64,000 nucleotides of DNA from an uncultured Oscillospiraceae bacterium (GCA_934466475.1 CAKSLI010000003.1:62001-126000); one strand, 5' to 3'; positions 23,033-32,739 are shown, numbered from the stretch's first letter. Notes: generated by a model not told the origin, from the letters alone. Numbers and translations: made by a program.

Positions 23033-25693
23033 TTAACCCAGCGCTTCAAGCAGGCTCAGCGCGAACCACTTGACCTCCGGACGGTCGGCTATCTCCCAGA
23101 GCCTTGACGTGCAGCATACCGCGCCGTCCATACGATAAAGCAGACCAAGGCGCTTGCGGCGCTCCGGGTTGTCGATGACCCAGACCTCCGGCTCGATGTT
23201 TGTGCCGTCAAGGTCGGCGCAGCGGCTGTGTGTGACTATCTCATACCACTGCGGGGTCGTGAAACTCTCGCACGGGAATTTCGCCAGCAGCTCGGATTTG
23301 TTGTCTATCAGAAGTCCCAGCGTTCCGGTGGGAACAGGCTTTTTCATGCTCTCGGAAATGCTGCGGAACATTCCGTAACACCAGAAATCCGTGCAGTACT
23401 CCCCGGGAAGCGTATCGCCGGAAAGCTCCGGAATACAGAGAACGCCGCCCTGCTTTGCCTTTTCGATATCGCGGGTTATGCCGATTTGCCTGCCGCCATA
23501 AGATATGCCATCCTCCGTTATGCTTATCGCGAGGTCGGGATATACATACAGCGTATAAAGATTCTCCGCCTCGCCCTCAACTGAAATGTGAAGCTCTGCC
23601 TTTAACGGCTCATCGCAGCCAATGCTGAACGAAATGCTCCCTGCGCGGTATATCCTGCCGTTTTTCTCCACTATCTCCGAAACCCCGGAATCCAGAACCT
23701 TTCCCTCTGCTGTGAGCTCCCAGGTTATCTGCTTTGCCGAGAAATCCGGCTCGGTGGAGGACACGATAAGTCCGCACTGAATGTCATCTCCTGCCTTGAA
23801 TACAAAGCCGTCCAGTTCGGCAAGAACCACCGTCTCACCGCAGAAACGCTGCCATTCCTCCGGGGTTATAAGCCCCTTGGACTTCAGGTGAGCGTTGAGA
23901 ATGCCGACTGTTGCAACTCCCTGCCCCGGGAAATCCTGAATGTCGAGCAGCTGGAATCCGCTCATCATGGAGCTGCGCATTGCCGCCTCAATGTCGCGGC
24001 GGTAGCAGTCCACTGCGAGCGCCCCGGAAGCATGGAAGAAGTCCTTCCAGCGGTGGAGCATTCCGGCTTCCTCAAGCCCTTTTCGGTAAGCGGCATACGC
24101 TTCATGGCGCACGGGTCCGGTGTAATCCTTTATCTCATCGAAATCCGGGAAAATGGCATACTGACCGACCTCATGGGAAATCACAGGCACATGCACCGAG
24201 ATATTATCCCAGCTCTCCGCCTTGACCTTTCTCATTTCTGTGCCATACTGTATCATTATCTCGCCATTTTCATCCGTTACCTGGGTGCCGCCGAGCGCCG
24301 CCGCTTCATCAATAAGCGGGTCGTAATTATGTATGCTGTTCGGGTAATTCGTCTGGATATGTCCCTGCGGAGCGTCGCACATGGCGTAGCTTCCGCGGAT
24401 AAGCCGGTCGTGACCAAGACGAACTCCGCTGAAAAAGTCCTCATTTTCAAGAACGCACGGCACGAACTGGAAGTTATTAGAGCCTCCGGCGTACATTTTG
24501 TCCGGGAATTCCGCCTTATAGCCGGAAATCAGCTCATTCAGGCGCTCCTTGCTGCCCCAGAGCTCGTTGCCCATGCTCATCATCACAAAGCTTGGGTGAT
24601 GTCCGAACTCGCGCAGGATACGCCAGCCCTCTTCACGGAGGAACTCGTGCTCCTTGCCGAAAATATCCGGGATAGTTCCCCAGAATGGGAGCTCCGGCTG
24701 CATATAGATCCCCATGATATCGGCGGCCTCGAATGCCGCGTCAGGAGGACAGCAGGTGTGGAACCGGTAGTGATTTATGCCGTACATTTCCGCTGTCTCG
24801 AACACCTTCAGCCAGGAATCAACATCGGCGGGCATATATCCGGTTTCCGGGAACACCATTCCATCGTGCTTTCCGCGCAGGAATGTCTGCTGACCGTTTA
24901 TCAGCAGCGTGCGGTCATCGTGGGACATTCTGCGGAGCCCGGTGATGAACGTCCAGCGGTCGCCGGAGATCTCTATCTCAAGTTTCAGCGGCGCGGGAGC
25001 GCGGTCGCTCCACAGCGGCGCTCCGGGCACGGAAATGCTGCAATCTATCGGCTTTTCGTTGGTGAACTCAGCCTCAGCAGAGCCGTAATCCTGCACCTCG
25101 TCAAAAATGCGGAGGTGCGCAGTCCCGCAGAGCTCGCCCGCAGCCTCAGCGCGAATATGGAATATATGATTCTCCGGGTCTGGGATTATGCGGACATTCT
25201 CAGCGCTGGCACGGTATGACTGTAACTCGATACGTCCGATTATTCCGTTCCAGTTGGTCTGCGTGTCACGGGAGGTAAGATGTCCTCCGCCGGTGGGATA
25301 ATCTGTGTTGTCAACGCAGATCACAAGCTCATGCGTGCCTGCGGAAGCCCCGTTCAAGGAGTAACGGTGCGGCGCGCAGAGCGAGCAATAGCTCCCTATC
25401 AGCTTTCCGTCCAGGAAAACGCGGGTCTTTCGGGTGCGCTCCAGGAAAAGTGTGATATTCTTCTCCGCCATTTCCGCGGAAATATCTATGCTCCTGCGGA
25501 ACCACGCAAAGCCCTCAAACTTATGCAGCTCCGTCAGGCAGCCGTATTCTGTCTCGGTGTTGAGCCTGCCAAGCCCTGCATTTGAGGTGGAATCCGGCAG
25601 GTTTATTCTGTCAGGATAGCTTTCGGGAAGAAGTTCGTTCTTTCCCTCGTCAAGGAACACTTCCCATTTTCCGCTAAGGTCTGTGATAGTCAT
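23033..25693 (-). CDS. Glycoside hydrolase family 2 protein (beta-galactosidase/glucuronidase type)
   Basis: An 886-residue protein without signal peptide. Order: jelly-roll sugar-binding domain (about 1-160), immunoglobulin-like domain (about 170-265), TIM barrel (about 270-600), then beta-rich tail domains. The acid/base is the Glu in MSMGNELWG (about 377) and the nucleophile is probably the Glu in SHEVGQYA (about 508). Substrate could be a beta-linked plant or host glycan; no transporter is adjacent. The ATG follows GGAGG. Single gene from the promoter at 25729-25757; its stop lies 18 bases from the nitroreductase control region. Confidence 0.87.
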   Translation of the reverse strand: MTITDLSGKWEVFLDEGKNELLPESYPDRINLPDSTSNAGLGRLNTETEYGCLTELHKFEGFAWFRRSIDISAEMAEKNITLFLERTRKTRVFLDGKLIGSYCSLCAPHRYSLNGASAGTHELVICVDNTDYPTGGGHLTSRDTQTNWNGIIGRIELQSYRASAENVRIIPDPENHIFHIRAEAAGELCGTAHLRIFDEVQDYGSAEAEFTNEKPIDCSISVPGAPLWSDRAPAPLKLEIEISGDRWTFITGLRRMSHDDRTLLINGQQTFLRGKHDGMVFPETGYMPADVDSWLKVFETAEMYGINHYRFHTCCPPDAAFEAADIMGIYMQPELPFWGTIPDIFGKEHEFLREEGWRILREFGHHPSFVMMSMGNELWGSKERLNELISGYKAEFPDKMYAGGSNNFQFVPCVLENEDFFSGVRLGHDRLIRGSYAMCDAPQGHIQTNYPNSIHNYDPLIDEAAALGGTQVTDENGEIMIQYGTEMRKVKAESWDNISVHVPVISHEVGQYAIFPDFDEIKDYTGPVRHEAYAAYRKGLEEAGMLHRWKDFFHASGALAVDCYRRDIEAAMRSSMMSGFQLLDIQDFPGQGVATVGILNAHLKSKGLITPEEWQRFCGETVVLAELDGFVFKAGDDIQCGLIVSSTEPDFSAKQITWELTAEGKVLDSGVSEIVEKNGRIYRAGSISFSIGCDEPLKAELHISVEGEAENLYTLYVYPDLAISITEDGISYGGRQIGITRDIEKAKQGGVLCIPELSGDTLPGEYCTDFWCYGMFRSISESMKKPVPTGTLGLLIDNKSELLAKFPCESFTTPQWYEIVTHSRCADLDGTNIEPEVWVIDNPERRKRLGLLYRMDGAVCCTSRLWEIADRPEVKWFALSLLEALG

Positions 25694-25728
25694 GCTGTAC
25701 CTCCGTACTTTCAGAATCTTATAGAAAC

Positions 25729-25757
25729 ATTATACTAGAAATCCCCATAGAAATCAA
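25729..25757 (-). promoter_or_regulatory. Promoter of the GH2 gene
   Basis: TTGATT (25757-25752), 17-base spacer, TATAAT (25734-25729), about 35 bases before the start codon. Confidence 0.8.
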
Positions 25758-25766
25758 CAGGTTTTT

Positions 25767-25810
25767 ACAAAAAACAGGCTGCCGGAAGCCAGCAGCTTCA
25801 CGGCAGCCTG
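25767..25810 (-). terminator. Terminator of the ABC operon
   Basis: Stem CAGGCTGCCG/CGGCAGCCTG around a 16-base loop, followed on the minus strand by TTTTTT. Confidence 0.9.
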
Positions 25811-25832
25811 ACAGAGAGACGGGCTCTCCGTA

Positions 25833-27224
25833 TCATTCTCTTTTAATTGCTTCAAGTGCTGAGATATGCACCGCCTTGTTAGCCGGGTAGAAGCCCGAGC
25901 CAAGTCCGATGAATATTGAGAACACGATAGCGAATGCATACAGCCACAGCGGTACTATGGACATCGGGCTGTTCGCCGGATCCATTGCAGTGGTGAACAC
26001 GCTCCACAAGGAGGGAATATCCGTTATCTGTATGCTCTTGGCGGCGTCATTCGTGGCGATGTTCATTCCCACTGAGATGAAAAAGCTCAGCAGGCTGCCG
26101 ACAAGTCCGCCGATAAGCCCGATAAATCCCGCCTCCATGAGGAACACCTCGCGGATATTGCCAAGGAAGCAGCCGAGCGCTTTCATTACGCCTATCTCAC
26201 GGGTGCGCTCAGAAATGGACATAATCATCGTATTGCATATACCGAGCGCTGCAACAAACAGGGAGACCGCTCCAAGTCCGCCGAGCATCATCTGCTGCTT
26301 GCGCGCCTCTTCCTCAAGAGGCTTGCGGACGCTCTCCATTGAATACGTGCTGTAGCCGAGCTTCTTTATCTCGCTTTCGATGTCAGCCACCTGTGAGATA
26401 TCCTTTGCCTTGACATATATCTCATTGTATTCGGTGCTCTGGGTATTCGTGGACGGATAAAACATCTTATACAGCGTCTGAAGGTCGCTTGTCATGAAGA
26501 TAAGTCCCTCGCTGGTGCAGTAATCCTTGTTGTAATCTTCCTTGACGATACCCGTTACCTTTATGTCCTGATATTTCTTGTTGTCGGAATTCTCATAGCT
26601 GTAAAGCTCCAGCTTTATGGTCTGGTTCAGCAGATCCATATACGGATCAGGGAGCTCTGCGTCCGGATTATATTCATAGATTCCGGAGCCGTTGTCGGAA
26701 TACATCGCGCTCCAGCGGTCGATCGTGTTGTGACCGTCCGGGCGCTGTGTATCCACAAGGTTATATGCTGTAAACTGTCCGGCGAGGACCTCAAACGGCT
26801 CCTTCGGGAAAGAACCCTCAAGGAGCTCAAAGCCGAACTTTGCCAATGCCTCCTTGCTTATACCGACAACCTGGACCCACTGCATCTCATAGCGGTCGTT
26901 GTCCCCGACATACGCCTGGAGATTTATGTTATTGAGCTGTGATTTTCCCATTGCAACGTCAACGTTTGCAATATTCTGGAACTTTTTGATTGCCTTGTCG
27001 TCCAGTTTGGCGTCCTTACGCCCGCTGGAATACACCTGTATCAGCGTAAGGTCGCCCATTCCCTCCAGCATTATCTGCTGGGAATTCTGGACTCCGATGC
27101 CTATGGACATCATAATTACGATCGCGCAGCAGCCCACCACAACGCCGAGAACAGTCAGGATCGTTCTTGACTTACGGCGTGTGAGGTTTTGCAGGCACAT
27201 CTTGATCATGTCAAATAATTTCAT
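25833..27224 (-). CDS. MacB/FtsX-type ABC transporter permease
   Basis: A 463-residue membrane protein with the MacB plan: a first helix at about 20-42 after the NLTRRKSRTILTVLGVVVG motif, a large extracytoplasmic domain (about 45-320), and three helices near the C-terminus (about 320-450) with ISERTREIGVMKALG. It pairs with the ATPase at 30340. MacB-type transporters act by mechanotransmission rather than passing substrate through the membrane. The gene follows the large surface protein by 12 bases and is last in the operon. Substrate or partner unknown. Confidence 0.88.
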   Translation of the reverse strand: MKLFDMIKMCLQNLTRRKSRTILTVLGVVVGCCAIVIMMSIGIGVQNSQQIMLEGMGDLTLIQVYSSGRKDAKLDDKAIKKFQNIANVDVAMGKSQLNNINLQAYVGDNDRYEMQWVQVVGISKEALAKFGFELLEGSFPKEPFEVLAGQFTAYNLVDTQRPDGHNTIDRWSAMYSDNGSGIYEYNPDAELPDPYMDLLNQTIKLELYSYENSDNKKYQDIKVTGIVKEDYNKDYCTSEGLIFMTSDLQTLYKMFYPSTNTQSTEYNEIYVKAKDISQVADIESEIKKLGYSTYSMESVRKPLEEEARKQQMMLGGLGAVSLFVAALGICNTMIMSISERTREIGVMKALGCFLGNIREVFLMEAGFIGLIGGLVGSLLSFFISVGMNIATNDAAKSIQITDIPSLWSVFTTAMDPANSPMSIVPLWLYAFAIVFSIFIGLGSGFYPANKAVHISALEAIKRE

Positions 27225-27236
27225 GGCTCATCACCA

Positions 27237-30200
27237 TTAAACCTTTGTCTTGTCATCGCTGTCGGACTTGTCGTCGTCAAGCTCATCCTCCCAGTCGATG
27301 TCGTCCGCTGTGAGCTTCTTGCCGTTCTTGTGCTTCTTGTGAACTACCACGATTATTACAACGACTGCCGCAACAACCAGCACACTGCCGCCGATTATAA
27401 CAGCGATCCACGGGAAGCCGCCCTCGCCGGAATCGGTGGTCTCATAAGTCATGGGGTAATCGGGGACGTCCCACTGCTGTTCCATGGCTGTGAAGCTGAC
27501 AGGGAGCTCCTTGACGATCTCGTTCATGTTGGAGTCTTCGTATGTTACCTTTATTACAAAGGAAATAGTTCCGCCCATTGTCGGGGTCACTACGAAGTCA
27601 ACAGTGCCGTTTCCGCCCGCCTGTATGTTGCCGATCACCTTTTCAGTGGAGAGCACGGTATATCCGGGGTCAGAATAGCCGCCGTCAGAGAATCCTCCGT
27701 CAACATAGCCTCCGTCATACATTCCGTCATCAACAGCAACCATATTATCGGCTGCCGCGGAGAACATAGGCATTTCGCCGTCAACAGGCTGAATGTCATC
27801 GCCGCCGACAACGCCCTCGGCAGTGCCGTACCCGCCGGACGTTCCGTCGTCCGCCGGAATATCGCCGCCGGTTCCGTTGTCAGCCGAGGTACTGGAAGCA
27901 ACTATCTCCGCCTTTACATTTGAAGCGTCTGCACGGCCCTTGTTCATGTAGCTGAGGGTGATGTATACCTCGTTGCCGACATAAACATCATAGGTAGGCT
28001 TGCTTACTGAAAGCGTGAGCTTATCCGGCTGATAGAGCGGAATAAAGATGCTCTGCTCGGAAGTCATAGTTGTTCTGGTGTCATTTACAACGTAGTCGTA
28101 CTTGAACGAAACGGTAACGGAAGATGTTCCTGTTGCCGCAGTCGGGAGAGCGCGGAGCTGTATGGATTCGTTGGCAGCCGCTGCCGCAGCGAGATTCTGA
28201 TAGAAGAACGAGCTGCTTCCTCCGTAAATGGAGAGATCGCCGCTGGCACCGATAGTCATTACAACGTTCTCAATGGAAGTGGAAGCGCTTGTGTTATAGA
28301 AATCCAGGTCAAGGGTGAATACATCGCCGGCTGCGATCTGGTCTGCGCCGATATCGTACTTGCCGATGATGATATTAGGAGCTGCTGATGTATTGCTGCC
28401 GTCCGCTCCCTCGGTGGCAGCCGCGATAAGCGTTATGGACGAGTTGGACTCCGCCTGCTTCACTGATGTGTCCCTGCCGTATGAATACTTCATTGCAGCT
28501 GTGATGCTCTGCTTTACAGACGTGATCTTTTTCAGCGTGCGGAACTTCACCTTGAGCTCTGCCGTCTTGCCCGGACGGATAATGTCGATGAAGCCGGCTT
28601 CAGTTCCGTCAAGGAAGTAGATGTCGTCCGTCGCGGTAAGGTCAATGAAAGCGTCCCTTACGGTAATATCGCCGTAGTTCTTGACATAAATAGTGTACTC
28701 GTAGTCGTGGTCCGCAACAAGCGCCTCGGGAAGTCTTTCGCCGGATATGCGCAGGACAGGCGTAGTGGACACCTCGGAGGAGAGGTAAACGGAACCTGTC
28801 TTGGTTTCAGGAGTCATGGTTCCAGCCTTGTCGTAGTAGTACTCGATCTCAATATCGAGCGACTGCGTTACGGAAGTGAGTTCTGCAAGTGTGTTGAAGT
28901 TCACGAGAATGCGCTTGGATTTACCAGCACCGATCTTTTCAACAAAGAACTGATCGTTGCCCTTGGTGATGGTGAGCCCTTCGCTTCCCTTTACCTTTAC
29001 GGTGATGTTGGTCATATCGCCGGTGCCCTTGTTGTTTATGTAAATTGCCTTGCGGTACTGTCTTCCTGCAAGAAGCGGATTTTCAAAGGGCTTGGAGGTG
29101 ATCACGGGAAGCGGAGAGGTCTCCGCGATCTTTTTGCCGAGCATCACGAACGCCTGCTCATAAGTGCCGTCAGGCTGCTCGCTGCCGTACTTATAGGTAT
29201 ACTTGAGCGAAGCTGTCACTGACTGGCGCAGCGCTGTGAATTCCTCCATAGTGCGGAAGCTGATGGTGAGCTTCTTTTCTGTGTTTACGGGAATACTCTC
29301 AAAGAATCTTGAACCTGTGCCGCCTGTGATGATCAGATCGTCAGTTGCGCTTATGTTCACAAATACATTGTCCATATCAGCAGAGCCGATATTCTTGACT
29401 GTCAGCACTGCCGAATAATCCTTGCCGCTTTCAAGCGTTGTGTCTGCAAGGGAGAAGTCTGAAACAATGACAGGGTACACCTTTTCTACCGTGGAAACCT
29501 CCGCTGCAACCGCCACCTGTGAGGTCGCATTGCCTGTAACCTCAGATGTTCCATTATCATAATAGTATCTCAGGGAAACGCCGAAATTCTGCTTTTCAGC
29601 GTTTATCTTTTCTAGGGCCTTGTACTTTATCGTCAGTATCTCTTCGCCCTTGAAATCAATGCTCTCAATGTCCTGAGTACCGGTTCCGTCAATGATAAGG
29701 ATATCATCGGACGGAGTTACCTCGGCAAGTACGTTGTATGCAGATGTTGCGCCAAGGTTCTTCAGCTTTATCTTGAACTCGCCGGTTTCACCCGCCTTTA
29801 TGGGGGACGCCGGTTCTATCGCGCTGATCTTGATTATCGGCTCTGCAACGTTAACTACGGGGTCTTCGGTCTTATCGGGAGTATTGCATTCCGTAATGGT
29901 TACAGAACCTGTGGCATAGTCATTTGCCCCGGAGTAACCCACCATAAAGCCGAATGCCTTGTCTCCGCCGGTCCACTTGCAGTCCTTGAGGACCACGTCA
30001 TATTTCAGCAGGTCGTTTCCGCTGGAGGTTATCGTCACAGACTCAACGGTTGCCTTGAAGCCATCCATGCTCTTGATGAAATCAATGCTCGCATTCTCGC
30101 CAAGCTGGGATGTTTTTACCTTTATGTCCTTTATGGATATTTTCATTCTGAAAGGGGTCGATGAGGTAATGCTGCTGATCGCCTTTCCATTGGAATTCAT

Positions 30201-30356
30201 GACCTCATAGCCGATTACGATCGGGTTGAGCGTCACCTCGCTGCCCGCCTCAGATGTCGCAGCATACGCCGCAAACGGCACAGCAGCAGGGACTGACGCA
30301 GTTAGCACGGCTGCGCCAAGCATTACTGAAAAAATTCTGTTAAGATACCTTTTCAT
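27237..30356 (-). CDS. Large surface-anchored protein with CARDB/S-layer-type repeats
   Basis: A 1039-residue exported protein: signal peptide cut near AAYAAT (about 32), then four or five repeats of about 125 residues built around NKGTGDM/NIGSADM-DNVFVNI...ADDLIITGGTGSRFFESI and ending QSVTASLKYTY, which look like CARDB or COG1361 (S-layer-like) beta-sandwich domains. A Gly/Asp-rich spacer (about 840-890) follows. The C-terminus has one helix (about 985-1007), a KKHK stop-transfer and an acidic tail. It lies between an ABC ATPase (17-base overlap) and a permease, the place usually held by a MacA-type adaptor, but it has no MacA fold. Probably the extracellular arm of this transporter. Confidence 0.75.
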   Translation of the reverse strand: MKRYLNRIFSVMLGAAVLTASVPAAVPFAAYAATSEAGSEVTLNPIVIGYEVMNSNGKAISSITSSTPFRMKISIKDIKVKTSQLGENASIDFIKSMDGFKATVESVTITSSGNDLLKYDVVLKDCKWTGGDKAFGFMVGYSGANDYATGSVTITECNTPDKTEDPVVNVAEPIIKISAIEPASPIKAGETGEFKIKLKNLGATSAYNVLAEVTPSDDILIIDGTGTQDIESIDFKGEEILTIKYKALEKINAEKQNFGVSLRYYYDNGTSEVTGNATSQVAVAAEVSTVEKVYPVIVSDFSLADTTLESGKDYSAVLTVKNIGSADMDNVFVNISATDDLIITGGTGSRFFESIPVNTEKKLTISFRTMEEFTALRQSVTASLKYTYKYGSEQPDGTYEQAFVMLGKKIAETSPLPVITSKPFENPLLAGRQYRKAIYINNKGTGDMTNITVKVKGSEGLTITKGNDQFFVEKIGAGKSKRILVNFNTLAELTSVTQSLDIEIEYYYDKAGTMTPETKTGSVYLSSEVSTTPVLRISGERLPEALVADHDYEYTIYVKNYGDITVRDAFIDLTATDDIYFLDGTEAGFIDIIRPGKTAELKVKFRTLKKITSVKQSITAAMKYSYGRDTSVKQAESNSSITLIAAATEGADGSNTSAAPNIIIGKYDIGADQIAAGDVFTLDLDFYNTSASTSIENVVMTIGASGDLSIYGGSSSFFYQNLAAAAAANESIQLRALPTAATGTSSVTVSFKYDYVVNDTRTTMTSEQSIFIPLYQPDKLTLSVSKPTYDVYVGNEVYITLSYMNKGRADASNVKAEIVASSTSADNGTGGDIPADDGTSGGYGTAEGVVGGDDIQPVDGEMPMFSAAADNMVAVDDGMYDGGYVDGGFSDGGYSDPGYTVLSTEKVIGNIQAGGNGTVDFVVTPTMGGTISFVIKVTYEDSNMNEIVKELPVSFTAMEQQWDVPDYPMTYETTDSGEGGFPWIAVIIGGSVLVVAAVVVIIVVVHKKHKNGKKLTADDIDWEDELDDDKSDSDDKTKV

Positions 30357-31074
30357 TGTTCTCTCCTTTAGTATCGCCGACTATCTTTCCGTCAACAAGC
30401 GTAACTATTCTGTCAGCGTATTTTGCAAGTTCAGGGTCATGCGTTACCAGGACTATCGTCTGGTTATATTTCCGGGCAAAGGACTTTATCATGTCCATTA
30501 CCTCAACTGTTGTCTTGGAATCGAGGTTTCCGGTAGGCTCGTCTGCAAACACGACGTCCGGTCTTGCCACAAACGCCCTTGCGATTCCCACTCGCTGCTG
30601 CTGACCGCCTGACATCTGCCGCGGATAATGCCTCAGCCGGTTCCCCAGACCAACTTTTTTCAGCATAGCCACCGCTTTCCTGGTGCGCTCCCTGCGGCTT
30701 TCGCCCCTGAACATCAGCGGCATTGCGACATTCTCCACCGCCGTCATAAACGGCAGGAGATTATATGACTGGAACACGAATCCTATGTGCTTCTGCCGGA
30801 ATGAAGCAAGCTGATTTTCACTCAGCCGCGTTATCGGCACTCCTCTTATGTAAACATCTCCGAACGTAGGTTTTTCAAGCCCTGCAAGCTGATTCAGCAG
30901 TGTGGACTTACCAGAACCAGACGTTCCGAAAATGCAGCACAGTTCCCCTTCCATTATCTCAAGGTTGATACGCTTCAGCGCAACAACGGACTCGCCGCCG
31001 TCCAGCTTGTATTCCTTACGGAGATCCTTGACGCGTATCATCGTCCTGGGTTTTCTGGGACTTTCGTTTTCCAT
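30340..31074 (-). CDS. MacB/LolD-type ABC transporter ATPase
   Basis: A 244-residue cytosolic ATPase with Walker A GTSGSGKST, Q-loop FVFQSYNLLPFMTA, signature MSGGQQQRVGIARA, Walker B VVFADEPTGNLD and switch VTHD. This matches the LolD/MacB class, which works with FtsX-fold permeases. The ATG follows AAGGAGGTGACAGC. First gene of a three-gene operon (ATPase, surface protein, permease) from the promoter at 31174-31202, beside an operator-like dyad. Confidence 0.92.
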   Translation of the reverse strand: MENESPRKPRTMIRVKDLRKEYKLDGGESVVALKRINLEIMEGELCCIFGTSGSGKSTLLNQLAGLEKPTFGDVYIRGVPITRLSENQLASFRQKHIGFVFQSYNLLPFMTAVENVAMPLMFRGESRRERTRKAVAMLKKVGLGNRLRHYPRQMSGGQQQRVGIARAFVARPDVVFADEPTGNLDSKTTVEVMDMIKSFARKYNQTIVLVTHDPELAKYADRIVTLVDGKIVGDTKGENNEKVS

Positions 31075-31173
31075 GCTGTCACCTCCTTCAAATAACTCTA
31101 CCTATAAAACAGCCTGAAAAATCCAAAGGTTGCATTTTTCAGGAATATTCCAGGCATATTTTTTTCATATAGC

Positions 31174-31202
31174 AGTATATCATTTTTATCTTATTATGTC
31201 AA
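31174..31202 (-). promoter_or_regulatory. Promoter of the ABC operon
   Basis: TTGACA (31202-31197), 17-base spacer, TATACT (31179-31174), about 100 bases before the first ATG, so the message has a long leader. Confidence 0.8.
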
Positions 31203-31204
31203 TA

Positions 31205-31226
31205 TATATTACAAAACTGTAATATA
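31205..31226. promoter_or_regulatory. Operator-like dyad next to the ABC promoter
   Basis: TATATTACA-AAAC-TGTAATATA, perfect nine-base arms, placed two bases upstream of the -35. The ACA/TGT dyad form is used by GntR/YtrA-like and BlaI-like regulators, but no such regulator gene is in the window. Confidence 0.65.
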
Positions 31227-31248
31227 ATATATTTCTCAGTTGAGCAAA

Positions 31249-31278
31249 TAAAAAGGCGGCACAGATATGCACCGCCTC
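31249..31278 (-). terminator. Terminator after the AIM24-type gene
   Basis: Minus-strand stem AGGCGGTGC/GTGCCGCCT (one position imperfect), six-base loop, then TTTTTATT. Confidence 0.8.
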
Positions 31279-31312
31279 AGTTTGTCGGAATATTATATCC
31301 CAGACCCCGTTA

Positions 31313-31987
31313 TCAGTTGCTCTTGGGAAGCACGGACGCAATAGCGCCTGCAACATTGCTGATAGGCATTGTCTGGAGATAGATCTTTCCGGGGCCTGTA
31401 ACTACTGTGTTGAACAGACCCTCGCCGCCGAAGAGAACATTTCCGATTCCCTTGACAGTCTGGATATCCATTGTGCAGCTTCCGGACATTGCAGCAAGAT
31501 AGCCGGTATCAATAAGCATCTGCTGACCTGCCTGAAGCTCATACTCTACGACATAGCCGTCTATCTCAACGAAAGCCATACCAGTGCCGTGCAGCTTCTG
31601 CATGATGAAGCCCTCGCCGCCGAAGAAACCAGCGCCGAGCTTCTTCTGGAACGCGATGGAAAGCTCAACGGAAGGCTCGGAAGCAAGATAGCCTGTCTTC
31701 TGAACGATGAAATCGCCCTTGCTTACATCGATCGGAATAATAGAGCCCGGGAAGCTGGAAGCAAACGCGATCATTCCGGGGCCGCCCTCTGCGGTGTATG
31801 TATTCTGGAACATGGACTCGCCGGAGAACATTCTGCTGAATGCCTTTCCAACGCTTCCTGCGCCGGTTGCCATCTTCATGTTCGGCGTCATCCAGGACAT
31901 TGCGCCCTTTTCGCACTTAATTGACTCGCCTGCGTCAAGATAAACGATTACGACGGGCAGCGGCTCGCCTTTGATCTCATACCTCAT
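31313..31987 (-). CDS. TIGR00266/AIM24-family protein
   Basis: A 224-residue cytosolic protein rich in Gly, starting MRYEIKGEPLPVVIVYLDAG, with SWMTPNMKMATGAG, FVEIDGYVVEYEL and the repeated FGGEG blocks of the AIM24 beta-barrel family (trp RNA-binding attenuator-like fold). The biochemical role of this family is not settled. The start at 31987 is set by AAAGGAG six bases upstream; open frame extends to 32080. It is monocistronic from a perfect promoter at 32048-32076. Confidence 0.85.
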   Translation of the reverse strand: MRYEIKGEPLPVVIVYLDAGESIKCEKGAMSWMTPNMKMATGAGSVGKAFSRMFSGESMFQNTYTAEGGPGMIAFASSFPGSIIPIDVSKGDFIVQKTGYLASEPSVELSIAFQKKLGAGFFGGEGFIMQKLHGTGMAFVEIDGYVVEYELQAGQQMLIDTGYLAAMSGSCTMDIQTVKGIGNVLFGGEGLFNTVVTGPGKIYLQTMPISNVAGAIASVLPKSN

Positions 31988-32047
31988 AAAAAACTCCTTT
32001 GCATTCATTATAATTACTTTGCCATTAACAGGGGATTTGCTTTTTAT

Positions 32048-32076
32048 ATTATACAATATTTCCCGAAAAATGTCAA
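32048..32076 (-). promoter_or_regulatory. Promoter of the AIM24-type gene
   Basis: TTGACA (32076-32071), 17-base spacer, TATAAT (32053-32048): a perfect consensus, just after the stop of the M50 gene. Confidence 0.85.
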
Positions 32077-32093
32077 GCACCTTACGATTTATT

Positions 32094-32669
32094 TTACCAG
32101 CTCCTGACGGACATCAGCAATAAATATGCGGATGTTATAATGAGCGTGGGGCTTACCTTTCCTCCGGCAAGGAAAAGGACAGCGGCCGCAAAAAATGCCG
32201 AGCCGACCGCGCAGAGCCGGAGCGTTCCGTCAATCTTTTCCGGCGGGAGCGCCTTTATCAGCGCAAGCTTCAGCAGTCTTCTTCCGTCAAATTCACCCAC
32301 CGGAAGCAGGTTGAACAATCCGCACGAAAGGCTGACCGCGGCGGGATATGGCTTCCCTGCCGCAAAAAGCGCCGTCGCAAGCAGGAAATTCATCACGCAG
32401 CCTGCACCGTAGACCGCCGCCTGCTCCGCAGGAGAGTGCCGCTCAGTTTCGGCTGAAGTTATCCGTATTCCTGCGCCATAAAACGTGACGCATTCGGGAA
32501 TTATCCCGCAAAAAAGCATGACGGCGAGGTGTGCCAGCTCATGTGCCGCACATATTCCGAGCGCAGTCAGACCGAATCCAGTGCCGTCAAGGCTGAAAAA
32601 AAGCGCAAGCACCGCAAAAAACGAGAAGTCCCATCGCAGCGAGGTGCGGGGCAGATTCAATTCTATCAT
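32094..32669 (-). CDS. M50-type site-2-protease-like membrane peptidase
   Basis: A 191-residue protein with about five membrane helices. Zinc motif HELAH (about residues 44-48) and the second-site motif NLLPVGEFDGRR (about 120-131, N-x-P-x4-DG form) make it a minimal SpoIVFB-like rhomboid-size metalloprotease. It would cut a membrane-bound partner, for example a sigma factor precursor or anti-sigma factor; none is adjacent. No ribosome site is visible; TATAAT lies five bases before the ATG (32675-32680), so the message may be leaderless. Confidence 0.82.
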   Translation of the reverse strand: MIELNLPRTSLRWDFSFFAVLALFFSLDGTGFGLTALGICAAHELAHLAVMLFCGIIPECVTFYGAGIRITSAETERHSPAEQAAVYGAGCVMNFLLATALFAAGKPYPAAVSLSCGLFNLLPVGEFDGRRLLKLALIKALPPEKIDGTLRLCAVGSAFFAAAVLFLAGGKVSPTLIITSAYLLLMSVRSW

Positions 32670-32703
32670 GCCACATTATATTCGCCGGAAGCAGGAATAG
32701 AAC

Positions 32704-32732
32704 AAGCCCCTGCCGTTTCCGACAGGGGCTTT
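32704..32732 (-). terminator. Terminator after ilvD
   Basis: Stem AAGCCCCTG/CAGGGGCTT around CCGTTTCCGA, followed on the minus strand by GTTCT: a strong stem with a poor U tract. Confidence 0.75.
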
Positions 32733-32739
32733 GTGAATC

